A model generated the notes under the pieces. It ran no database searches. It was not told where the DNA came from and saw only the letters and a list, made by a program, of their open reading frames with translations. From Chenopodium formosanum (taxonomy: Eukaryota > Streptophyta > Magnoliopsida > Caryophyllales > Amaranthaceae), in the NCBI GenBank assembly GCA_024500155.1, contig CM044880.1, positions 9,641,501 through 9,705,500 on the forward strand: DNA of 64,000 bases, given 5' to 3'. Shown here one piece after another: positions 1 to 9,406 of this stretch. The translations under genes were made by a program, and so were the position numbers. Within the stretch, counting starts at the first letter, position 1. Each line of letters starts with the position of its first letter.

Positions 1-1
1 C

Positions 2-2677
2 AATTTTGTTGCTTTAATTCGACGTCAATTTGGGTATGAGATCAAAATTGTTCGTAGTGATAATGGGACGGAATTTAATTCCTTGAAAGAATATTTTTTT
101 GCTAATGGGATAATATTTGAGACTTCGTGTGTGGGTACGCCTCAACAAAATGGCCGTGTTGAGCGTAAACATCAACATATTCTTAATGTGGCCCGGGCTT
201 TGAGATTTCAAGCCAACTTACCTCTTAAATTTTGGGGGGAATGTGTGCAAGCAGCTTGTCATTTGATAAACCGTACTCCGTCTAGATTGCTTAATTTTAA
301 GACTCCATTTGAGGTATTGTTTGGTAAATCTCCTATGTATGCACATATAAAAGTTTTTGGATGCTTGTGTTATGCTCATAATCAACGTAGTAAGGGGGAT
401 AAATTTGCTAGTAGAAGTCGACGTTGTGTGTTTATAGGATACCCTTTTGGTAAGAAAGGTTGGAGGGTGTTCGACTTGGAAACTAAGGAGACCTTAGTAT
501 CACGTGATGTTAAATTTGTTGAACATGAATTCCCATTTAAATTGACTACTGGCAAAGATATTTCACGGCCTACTCATGTGCAACATTTGGCTGATTGTGT
601 GAGTGATGATGAATGGGGTATGGAAGAAGGGGGGGAGTCGGTGCAGCATGAAGAGATGCTGGAGCATGCTGCCGAATCCACCCAGGCAGAAGGGTCCACG
701 GCCAGCCCGTGGCAAAGCACAGGAGACCGCGGCCACCCCGTGGCTGGGACTGCCAGCAGCTCTGCTCAGCTCGCTGGGTCACCAGCACATGCTGGTTTGG
801 CCTCATTGGATCCCAGCGAGCATGGGCAGCCTCAAGGCGTGCCTGCTGTGTCCTCGAACAGTGCAGAACAGGCCTCTACCCCGCAGCAAATCCGTGAGTC
901 GGCAGACCTTGAGTATATGGAGAATGGGGACGATATGGGTAAAGGTAAAAGAGAAAAATATCGTTCGGTCAAGCTTCGAGATTTTGTGACTCACACTATT
1001 CGGAATAAAAGTCTATCCACGCATCATCGTTCATCCACGTCACCTTCCTCAGGTACTGTTTATCCCATAACACATTTTGTTAATTCTCACCGATTTTCTG
1101 CAAAACATAGACACTATATTGCAGCGATTACAGGTGGTAATGAGCCGAAAAATTTCAAGGAAGCTATGAGACATGAAGGATGGAGAAAGGCCATGGCTGA
1201 TGAGATTCAGGCACTTGAGGATCAAGGCACGTGGGAGCTAGTAGACTTACCTCGTGGTAAGAAGGCACTAGGGAGTAAATGGGTTTTCAAAGAAAAGTAT
1301 GATGAGCACGGGATTCTTCAAAGATTGAAGGCTAGACTAGTCATATTTGGCAATCATCAGGTTGAAGGCCTAGACTATAATGAGACATTTGCTCCGGTAG
1401 CCAAAATGGTGACAGTTCGTACTTTTCTTGCGGTTGCAGCAGTGAAGAATTGGGAGGTACATCAGATGGACGTTCACAATGCTTTCTTACATGGCGACTT
1501 AGAGGAAGAGGTATACATGAAAATTCCCCCTGGTTTTAACAAAGATAATTCAGGGAAAGTGTGCAGGATGAACAAGTCATTGTATGGTTTGAAGCAAGCT
1601 CCTCGGTGTTGGTTTGCAAAATTGACAACGGCTTTGAAGACTTATGGCTTTAAACAGTCATACTATGATTATTCTCTTTTTACTCTGACACGAGGGAAAA
1701 TGCAACTTAATGTGCTAGTTTATGTCGATGATTTAATTGTTGCAGGGAACGATAAAACTGCCTTGTTGTTGTTCAAGGCATATCTAGGTGATTGTTTCAA
1801 GATGAAGGACTTGGGTGTGTTGAAATATTTTTTGGGGCTAGAGATAGCCAGAAGCAAACAGGGGATTTTCATGTGTCAGAAGAAGTATGCCTTAGACATT
1901 ATTACTGAAACAGGGTTACTTGATGCAAAACCAGCAGATTTTCCTATGGAGCAAAACCACAGGCTAGCTCTAGCGGAAGGTGATTTGTTTCATGATGTTG
2001 AAAGGTATAGACGTCTCATAGGACGTTTGATTTATTTAGCTGTCACTAGGCCGGACCTGGCCTATTCTGTGCATATTTTATCTCAATTTATGCAGAGTCC
2101 GAGGGTAGAGCATTGGGATGCTGCCTTGAGAGTTGTGAGATACTTGAAGAAGAGTCCAGGTCAAGGTATTCTCCTTCGGTCTGATAGTGCTCTACAGTTA
2201 GAAGGATGGTGTGATTCGGATTGGGCGAGTTGTCCTTTATCTCGGAGATCGTTGACAGGTTGGTTTGTGTTTCTTGGATTATCTCCCGTGTCGTGGAAGA
2301 CCAAGAAACAACCCACAGTTGCTATGAGTTCTGCAGAGGCAGAGTATAGGTCCATGTCTGCTTGTACTCGTGAGTTGAAGTGGTTAAAGCGGATTTTGAG
2401 AGATTTAGGTGTGCGACATGAGAGTGGCATGCACCTCTATTGTGACAGTCAATCGGCATTATACATTGCGAAGAATCCGGTGTTTCATGAGCGAACGAAA
2501 CATATTGAAGCCGATTGCCATTTTGTTAGGGACGCCATAACAGAAGGTCTTATAAAACCGTCATATGTACCTACGACGCTTCAGTTGGCTGACATCTTTA
2601 CAAAGGCTTTGGGAAAGGTCAAGTTTGAATTTTTACTCCGCAAGTTGGGCATTTGTGACCCGTATGCTCCAACTTGA
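2..2677 (+). CDS. Copia pol polyprotein, C-terminal part (integrase, RT, RNase H)
   Basis: Open frame from base 2 to the TGA at 2675-2677, about 891 residues, so 5'-partial. It begins in the integrase core with SDNGTEF (second catalytic Asp) and continues to GTPQQNGRVERKH, holding the catalytic Glu. A hydrophilic, GC-rich, Ala/Ser/Gln-rich linker (about 600-910) follows. The reverse transcriptase starts near KALGSKWVFK and carries the YVDD active site at 1721-1732. The RNase H region includes SSAEAEYRSM and LYCDSQSAL. The frame ends with PYAPT just before the polypurine tract. Role: reverse transcription and integration of the element RNA in cytoplasmic virus-like particles (family knowledge). 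No frameshift or internal stop is seen. Shorter open frames over the linker are shadows. Confidence 0.95.
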   Translation, partial: NFVALIRRQFGYEIKIVRSDNGTEFNSLKEYFFANGIIFETSCVGTPQQNGRVERKHQHILNVARALRFQANLPLKFWGECVQAACHLINRTPSRLLNFKTPFEVLFGKSPMYAHIKVFGCLCYAHNQRSKGDKFASRSRRCVFIGYPFGKKGWRVFDLETKETLVSRDVKFVEHEFPFKLTTGKDISRPTHVQHLADCVSDDEWGMEEGGESVQHEEMLEHAAESTQAEGSTASPWQSTGDRGHPVAGTASSSAQLAGSPAHAGLASLDPSEHGQPQGVPAVSSNSAEQASTPQQIRESADLEYMENGDDMGKGKREKYRSVKLRDFVTHTIRNKSLSTHHRSSTSPSSGTVYPITHFVNSHRFSAKHRHYIAAITGGNEPKNFKEAMRHEGWRKAMADEIQALEDQGTWELVDLPRGKKALGSKWVFKEKYDEHGILQRLKARLVIFGNHQVEGLDYNETFAPVAKMVTVRTFLAVAAVKNWEVHQMDVHNAFLHGDLEEEVYMKIPPGFNKDNSGKVCRMNKSLYGLKQAPRCWFAKLTTALKTYGFKQSYYDYSLFTLTRGKMQLNVLVYVDDLIVAGNDKTALLLFKAYLGDCFKMKDLGVLKYFLGLEIARSKQGIFMCQKKYALDIITETGLLDAKPADFPMEQNHRLALAEGDLFHDVERYRRLIGRLIYLAVTRPDLAYSVHILSQFMQSPRVEHWDAALRVVRYLKKSPGQGILLRSDSALQLEGWCDSDWASCPLSRRSLTGWFVFLGLSPVSWKTKKQPTVAMSSAEAEYRSMSACTRELKWLKRILRDLGVRHESGMHLYCDSQSALYIAKNPVFHERTKHIEADCHFVRDAITEGLIKPSYVPTTLQLADIFTKALGKVKFEFLLRKLGICDPYAPT

Positions 2678-2684
2678 GGGGGGG

Positions 2685-2864
2685 TATTGGAGATATTATT
2701 GTGATATTATTGTGATATATTTTAGGAAATATATCTTGTGAAAAGATATGGTAGGATATTGGGGTTTGTTACCCTAGTAGTATATATATATATGTATTTG
2801 GCCGTGAATATAAAAAGAGGAATACAGAGAATTATGTTCATATTAATTTGCCTCTGATTTAACA
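2685..2864 (+). repeat. 3' LTR of the Copia element (180 bp)
   Basis: Starts TATTGGAGATATTATTG right after the polypurine tract and ends CTGATTTAACA. The same start and end style (TATTGAGA...TTTAACA) is proven by a target duplication for the non-autonomous element at 41752-42946, and the two LTRs share an internal block around GATATTATTGTGATA and GTGAAAAGATAT. The 3' boundary is therefore inferred by analogy. Confidence 0.75.
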
Positions 2865-2974
2865 ATCTATATTACGAGTACTAGTTTCAAACATCACTTC
2901 CCTAGTACATTACTACATTTACTTTAGTTTTATCTAGCTAGCTTTTTTTTTCATCAACAACAAATTCTTTCATC

Positions 2975-2982
2975 TATATATA
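2975..2982 (+). promoter_or_regulatory. TATA box of the first ZIP gene
   Basis: TATATATA followed by ACACATTAGGG, about 125 bp upstream of the chosen ATG at 3107. The Copia 3' LTR ends about 110 bp upstream of it, so the distal promoter of this gene is transposon DNA. Confidence 0.5.
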
Positions 2983-3106
2983 CACATTAGGGTTAACAAC
3001 TTTGATCATATATATTTGTGACCTTCTCTCAACCACCAACACCATCTTCTCCGATCTCTTTGATTTCTTCCATAAAGAGAGAAAACTTGAAGTTAAGCTA
3101 GTAATT

Positions 3107-4529
3107 ATGTCGAAGGGGAAGAAATCGCACTACCTTTTTATCTACTCTCTCTTAATCCTCCTCTTCTCGGCCTCTAAGGTGGCATGTGATTGCACTTGCG
3201 ACCATGAAGAAATAACTAAAGATCAAAAACCGGACACGTTGAAATATAAACTTGGGGCAATTTTCACCATTTTGGTAGCAAGTGCCCTAGGAGTTTCTCT
3301 TCCTATAGTTGGAAAAAAAATTCCCGCCTTACACCCTAATAGCAATTTATTCTTCCTTATCAAGTCATTCGCGGCAGGTGTGATTTTATCCACAGGATTT
3401 ATCCACATACTCCCTGATGCTTTTAACGATCTTACAAACCCTTGTCTTAAGGAAAACCCTTGGGGAAACTATCCCTTCACCGGGTTATTCGCTATGTTAG
3501 GGGGTATCGGAAGTTTAGCGATTGATTCTTTTGCTACCGGCTACTACCGTAGGGTACACGACTTAGGAAAGTCTTTATCACCCACAAGTGTTAACGATGA
3601 GGAGATCGTTGGTGGCCAGGCCGGCCACGCCCACGTTCATGGTCATGGTCCGGTTGCTATCCCTCAAGGGTTGAATCAACTGGATCGTATTAGATATAAG
3701 GTTACTTCACAGGTACATATTTTCACGTACTTATAGTTATTACCATTCATGTAGTTAGTTGTTTCTAACGTACAAGATAAATATTTATTTAATTTGATGT
3801 TTTATTAAATGAAATATTCCCAGTTAGTTATCCTTTTAATTTGACTTATCAATATTAAGCTTCTAATTTAACTTTTTGGATTATATGGCATTTTTTATGT
3901 GTGTCCACATGAGTAAGGAATAGACGAATAGTACAAGATTCTTTATATTATTAATGGGGTGTTTGGTTCACATAATTAAGGTATAAGGTAAGGGTTTAGA
4001 ATGGTTTAAACCCATACCTTATGTTTGTTTTATGATTTTATGAGTTTCAAATCCATACCTCAAACCCACAAGGTATGGGGTTTATAAACCTTGAGGGGGG
4101 AGGTGGGTTTGGCTCATTTCCATACATTTAGGCTTAAATAAAAGAAAAACATTGCATTTTATAATTATACCAAACATATGGTATTAAGAATCAAGTTCCA
4201 AACTCATATCACTATGGTTTCATTCCTGATTCCAACCCCATACCAGCCTGCGATCCAAACGCCCCCTAAGACAATTATGAGATTCCTTATTATTTATATT
4301 TGTAAAATTATTTTTTATAAATAAAATGAGAATCCTTCCACGCTTAATTAAGGGTTCGTTTGGCATCATTGTGATTTTCTGTTTTTTGGTCTTTTGTTTT
4401 TTTAAAATCATATGATATATATCATATAAAGAATAAAAATTTAGTCAATTATATTAAAATTATGATGATTTTAAAAACTGATAACCAAAAAGTGGAAACA
4501 CCTTTTTCTTTTTTCTTGTTTTTAATTTC

Positions 4530-4564
<35 letters not shown>

Positions 4565-5747
4565 CCGATACCAAACAAGCCCTAATCTTTCCCTTTAATT
4601 TGGAGATCATCATTTATGTATAATATTTAATCCTTTTTTTATACGAAGAGTGTTTTTTTTTTTTTTTTTTTAAAGTCAATGAAAATATTTGTTCTTGTAA
4701 TTTCACATATGTCCATGGTACACAATCACACATTATACAAATCGATTTTATTTTTATTTTTTTTATTCAAATACAAATCGAACTTATATTAACCATGATA
4801 CTCCCTCTGTCCCTTTTTTATAGTCCCTTATGGGCATTTTTCACGGGAATTAATAAACACAAAAAAGAATAGTTAAAGTACATTGAAAAAGTAAATTGAC
4901 ATTGGGTTTGCAAAAAAGTAGAGAGAGAAAGTAATAAAATTACATGTGAAAGTTAAATTTGCACAAATATTGTTCAATCACACAAAAGTGGTTGTGGTAT
5001 TGTTGGTGGCGCTGATGGCGGCGATGTTGGTTGTTGTTGGTGGTGATGGTAGTGATGTTGTTGTTGGTGGTGATAGAAGAAAGAGGACATGAAAATGAAG
5101 AGAAGAGAAGAAATAAAAAAATAAATAAATAAATAAAAAAAAAAAGGAGGAGAGAAGGGGCGGACCGATCCAAGAAGAAGGAGGAATAGGAGGAGAGAGA
5201 AAGAGAGGAAAGAGGAGATGAAAAAAAGGGGCGGAAGAAAAGGGATTAGGGTTAGGGGGTTTAAATACTTTTTTTTTCTTTTTTTTTAATTATAATTCCG
5301 ACAAATTTTTATCTTTCCGTCGGAATTGACCTTTTTCGACAGAATATTCCGTCGAAAAGTCCAAATAATTCGACGGATTTATTTTTCGTCGTAAATTTCC
5401 GACGGAAGTATTTAATTCGTTGGAAATATCCGACGGAAAATAAATCCGTCGGAAATATCGATTTTTCTGACGGATTTTCAGGTCCGTCGTAACCGATCCG
5501 TCGCTATTTGGCCTGATTCTTGTAGTGGTTGCAAATTGAAGGGAATTTTGATATATAAAAAAAAAATTAATATTAATAGTTGTTGAAAAAGCAAATGGAG
5601 TGAATATTTTGGGACAAAAATTTGTCCATAAGGGACTATCAAAAGGGGATAGAGGGAGTATGAAATTTGAAAGGAAAAAAAAAAAACTCGGCCCGTCGCA
5701 CACCAATTTTTTTCTTGCATCTTGTTTTGACCTATATCCTATGAAGT

Positions 5748-5787
<40 letters not shown>

Positions 5788-6459
5788 GAAGTAAAAAATT
5801 TGTTCAATCACACTACTTCATTCATCTATCTTTCGTAACAAGATCTTTGTATCTTTCTATTTTTAGGTTTTGGAGATGGGTATTGTGGTTCATTCGGTAA
5901 TAATAGGAATATCAATGGGTACTTCTCAAAGCCTTGATACTATCAAGCCTCTCATGGCAGCTTTGTGTTTCCATCAATTCTTCGAAGGTGTTGGACTTGG
6001 TGGATGCATTGTACAGGTAAACAATATATGTCAAACTTATGTCTCCGTTACTATTTATAATATATAAATAGTAACGGATAATAGAGTATAAAAATCAATT
6101 ATGGGCTTTAACCAAGGGTACGTATATTATTGATCTTGATAAACAACTTTTTGTCACATTGTAGGCCTATGTCTGTTTTGTGCATGGCAATGTTCTTTTC
6201 CCTTACAACTCCGGTAGGAATCGCAATCGGAATTGGAATTAGTAACGTTTATGATGATAGTTCCCCAACCGCACTAATCGTTCAAGGGATGTTGAACTCA
6301 TTCGCGGCCGGAATCTTGATTTACATGGCACTTGTTGACCTTCTAGCTCAAGACTTCATGAACCCTAAGTTGCAAACCAATACCAAGCTTTTCCTTGGAG
6401 CTAATCTAACCTTGCTTCTAGGTGCTGGATTTATGGCTGTTTTGGCTATATGGGCTTGA
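3107..6459 (+). CDS. ZIP-family metal transporter, copy 1, frameshifted at exon 3 (possible pseudogene)
   Basis: Exons 3107-3712, 5867-6016 and 6165-6459. Start chosen at MSKGKKSHYLF because it gives a signal-like hydrophobic N-terminus as in copy 2; the open frame extends further upstream only through a TTG. Exon 1 encodes a CTCDHEE motif, three hydrophobic segments and a short His loop (GHAHVHGHG). Exon 2 has the ZIP signature HSVIIG and HQFFEG, whose His and Glu line the metal path in this family. Exons 1 and 2 end in phase 0, but the only acceptor for exon 3 (TTGTAG, 6159-6164) leaves one extra base before the conserved MAMFFSLTTPVG frame. Compared with copy 2, 11 bp are missing there. 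Conventional splicing gives a stop at 6240-6242 and a 277-residue product lacking the last helices. No alternative donor in phase was found. Intron 1 holds two MITEs and a mariner/CACTA nest. Confidence 0.8.
3955..4266 (+). mobile_element. Tourist/Harbinger-like MITE in ZIP copy 1 intron 1
   Basis: Terminal inverted repeats GGGGTGTTTGGTTC and, on the other end, GATCCAAACGCCCC. A TAA target duplication flanks both ends (3952-3954 and 4267-4269). 312 bp, non-coding. Strand is arbitrary. Confidence 0.75.
4352..4582 (+). mobile_element. Second Tourist-like MITE in the same intron
   Basis: Ends GGGTTCGTTTGGCATC and GATACCAAACAAGCCC are inverted repeats with three mismatches, flanked by TAA (4349-4351 and 4583-4585). 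Contains a run of over 30 A near its right end. It lies only 85 bp from the preceding MITE. Confidence 0.72.
4801..5658 (+). mobile_element. Mariner/Stowaway-type element with long terminal inverted repeats
   Basis: Left end CTCCCTCTGTCCC...ATAGTCCCTTATGG matches the inverse of the right end (CCATAAGGGACTAT...GAGGGAG) over about 36 bp. TA dinucleotides flank both ends (4799-4800, 5659-5660). A CACTA-type terminus sits inside its right half. No transposase frame was recognised. Confidence 0.7.
5298..5527 (-). mobile_element. CACTA (En/Spm-like) terminus with subterminal repeats
   Basis: Read on the minus strand, the end at 5527 is CACTACAAGAATCAGGC, the classic CACTA terminus. Inward of it are many copies of a CCGTCGGAAA / TTCCGACGG motif, as in CACTA subterminal regions. 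I could not find the opposite CACTA end, so this is a fragment or a heavily deleted derivative inside the mariner-type element. Confidence 0.6.
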
Positions 6460-6512
6460 TTTTTATATTTATTTTTAGTCTAAGATTGAGTATATATTTT
6501 AATTGTATGCAT

Positions 6513-6584
6513 GATCAATTTTATTAATGTATCATATCTATACAAGTTGTTTGATCAAGTTTATTAATGTATCATATCTATACA
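6513..6584 (+). repeat. Short tandem duplication downstream of ZIP copy 1
   Basis: Two 32-bp copies with a period of 40 bp, core TTATTAATGTATCATATC, immediately after the first ZIP gene, probably in its 3' UTR or just beyond. Confidence 0.7.
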
Positions 6585-6806
6585 CTAACATCATTCATTA
6601 ATTAGTATGATGAAAATTCTTCTTTGATAAGTTTTGTTTCCAATGGCTTCTGATTAAGCGTTGCTTTTCTCTTATTTATATAATTATATAATGTTTTTTT
6701 TTTCTTATATTTTAAGCTTTTGGTTATTTTTCAATTTCCTGTGATAGAGTCTAGTCAAAATAAACATGAAGATATTAGATTAAAAGGGGGATAAGAATGC
6801 AAATAA

Positions 6807-7039
6807 AGTCCTATTCAGTTCAGTAAAAATAAGTTTAATTTAATAAAACTCAGTAATTTTATACTCTGTTGCAAAAATAAAACAGAAAATCAGTAAATAA
6901 ATTTCAATTTACTAAAAATAATTTTCACTCAGTAAAATTAATTTTAATTCAGTAAAAATAATTTAAGTTCATCTAAATTAATTTCACTTCCGTAAATATA
7001 ATTTCAGTTTAGCAAAAATGAAGTGAAGTGAACAGGATT
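6807..7039 (+). mobile_element. Tourist-like MITE, CAGTAAAA-rich
   Basis: Ends AGTCCTATTCAGTTC and (inverse) AATCCTGTTCACTTC, flanked by TAA on both sides (6804-6806, 7040-7042). The interior repeats TCAGTAAAAATAA-like units. 233 bp. Confidence 0.55.
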
Positions 7040-7728
7040 TAAGTATAACTAGCCTTTCGGCCCGTGCAATGCACGGCTTGTTCATAGAAAATTGCATTGA
7101 GAGATGAGTGAGGAAATACCAATAAATAATTATGAGTGTAATATGTAACTGAAAACATAATTAAAGAAATAAAATTTTGGGACTTTAATTTAACTAGGGG
7201 ATCCTACGCGCGCGATGCGCGCGGTATAGGTAGTGTTTCAAGTTGAGTTATTGGAGTTAGTCTTAATACCTTATGCATGTTTGCATATATTTTATTATAA
7301 CTATTTGTACATATGCGATTAATATGTTGAATGTCATGTTTCTTAGCAATGCTCAAAACTTTAGCAAATTACTGTAGAATTGGTGAAGGAGTTGTATAAA
7401 GTATTGAGCTCTAGACATGGAAATGTTGCTATATTTAAAGCACAGATTGAAATGGTTCAATTAGCAGGACATCACATGTCTATATTTTTCTTGTATTCAT
7501 ATAAGATACCAATACACCTCACTTTAAGTTTTAATGGTTAAAGTTACGATCGTAATAATTACAGTAAATTTCATTTAACAATGATTGCCTTGTAAATAAT
7601 TTATTTTACAGAGTAAATTAATATTATAAGTCATTAATTTATTGTGTTAAAGTTACAAAAATAATGAAGTTATTTTCTTGAATCGGTAAAAAATGCAGTG
7701 GACAAAATGGACCAACCTCAAAAACTAA

Positions 7729-8045
7729 TGGTCTGTTCTCATACGATTATTTTCAGTTCAGTACAGTTCAGCTCTAATAAGTTCAGTTCAATTCAGTTCA
7801 GCTCTTAATTTTCTTCTCTCATAAAATATTCATTTCAGTTCAGTTAAGTTCAGCTCTAATAAGTTCAATTCAGTTCAGTTCAGTTCACATATCTTAATGC
7901 TTTCGGAATCAACGAACATAGTGTGTCCTAAGTCGGTAGCAAGATCAGAAGGCTCCAAGAGCCCTGGATAAAGATTGAAATCTTGAACTAATCAAAACTC
8001 TCGTTCAAATCAGTTTAGCTCGGTTTAGTCAATGAGAATAGACCC
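7729..8045 (+). mobile_element. GTTCAG-rich Tourist-like MITE, copy A
   Basis: Left end GGTCTGTTCTCATACG, right end inverse GGTCTATTCTCATTG; TAA on both sides (7726-7728, 8046-8048). The interior is built of TTCAGTTCAG units and has an extra central segment compared with copies at 54465 and 56214. Confidence 0.65.
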
Positions 8046-8785
8046 TAAGTTAAGTGGAGAAATAAGGTCCAAGGATCAATAACAGTAGATGTTAAGTGAT
8101 TGACTGTGTGAAATTGTCAATCAAGTTCATCCCCAATTCAAATTTCTACCAAGCTAGTCTTCAGTTCAAATGAGTAAAAACTTGGGCAATTATTGCTTAG
8201 ACCTTAAGAGTCATCAAACTAACTAAACTATCTCAATGACATTAATACCGCAATCTCTTGAATAACTTTCTGGTTATTGTATTTGACCAACCTTTGTCTT
8301 AGCTTCTGTTATTATTATTATTATTAATAATTTTTTTTATTTTTTATTTTTTATTTTTTTGTTAGAACTACTCGATGATCTTTCGGATTTCACTTTCATG
8401 AACTTTTTTAAATGAACCAATACCCTTGTAAACTTATATCAAAATCATGGACATCGATTTTCTCTTACTGTCCGAAATATAACCGATTCACCAACCCACA
8501 CTTGAGCCTGATTTTTCATATATCAATTTCAGTTTCAACACAGTTGCTTTTGCACTATATTGGACAAATATTTGCTTCCATAGTTCCTTGTGCTTCATAT
8601 AGGAAAGAATGTAAAAGCAAAACCTCTCTTAATCATACTTATGAAGGTTAGGTTTTAAAAAAAAAAATACTTATGAAGGTTTGAATAATTAAAGCAATCC
8701 TAAGTTGATTATACTGACAAGTGAGCAATTAAATTAACTATAAAACCCATGTTGTGAAATTGATCAATAATAACAAATTAGCAAT

Positions 8786-9133
8786 AAAATAAATACATTG
8801 ATTATTCATAAACTACTCATACAACATTAATTGAGGTATAAAGGTAATTAAACATTTTCAGGGTTAAAAATGTCCTAACATTATTCATAAGAGTATTTTC
8901 TAAAATAAATACATTGATTTTTCATAAACTACTCATACAACATTAATTGGGGTATAAAGGTAATTAAACATTTTCAGGGTTAAAAATGTCCTAACACTAT
9001 TCATAAGAGTATTTTCTAAAATAAATACATTGATTTTTCATAAACTACTCATACAACATTAATTGGGGTATAAAGGTAATTAAACATTTTCAGGGTTAAA
9101 AATGTCCTAACACTATTCATAAGAGTATTTTCC
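8786..9133 (+). repeat. Three tandem copies of a 116-bp unit
   Basis: Units start at 8786, 8902 and 9018 and are nearly identical; each holds TACTCATACAACATTAATTG and GGGTTAAAAATGTCCTAAC. Located inside the Helitron near its 5' end. Confidence 0.92.
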
Positions 9134-9406
9134 CACTTTTTATAAGGTAGGGAAGGGAAATAAGACTTAATAGAAAGAAGATGGAGGGACTAAAATCAAA
9201 GAGAGAAAATAAAAAGGTTGAATTAAAGAGAGGAGATGAAGATAAAGTGTTTAATGAAAGAGTTAAGAAGAATTGTATAATTAAAAATAAAAAATATAAA
9301 ATGACATGTGGCACATTGAGTTGAAGAAAATGATAGTAAAGTGTAATAGAATGATGACATATGTTTTTTTTTTTTTTTTTTTGGTTTTTTAAATACTAAG
9401 TATAGA

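Larger units (their letters stand above)
1..2864 (+). mobile_element. Ty1/Copia LTR retrotransposon, 3' part, 5' end beyond window
   Basis: The element enters the window inside its integrase domain and ends with a polypurine tract (TTGAGGGGGGG, about 2674-2684) followed by a 3' LTR. The order integrase, reverse transcriptase, RNase H is the Copia order. The reading frame is unbroken to the stop, which suggests a fairly recent insertion. The 5' LTR, primer site, gag and protease lie outside the window, so a target-site duplication cannot be checked; the 3' flank begins ATCTA. Confidence 0.93.
7049..9406 (-). mobile_element. Non-autonomous Helitron, possibly with two 3' ends
   Basis: On the minus strand the 5' end at 9406 reads TCTATACTTAGTATTT, preceded by host A. 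The 3' end at 7049 is a GC-rich hairpin (GCCGTGCATTGCACGGGC) followed by CTAG and host T. A second hairpin plus CTAG (CCGCGCGCATCGCGCGCG) ends at 7194. No Rep/helicase frame is seen. It carries a MITE (7729-8045) and a triple 116-bp repeat (8786-9133), and fills most of the spacer between the two ZIP genes. Confidence 0.6.

Noticed and set aside
603..989. Alternative open frames over the Copia linker region
   Set aside because: They overlap the polyprotein in other frames; the G+C-rich linker explains them.
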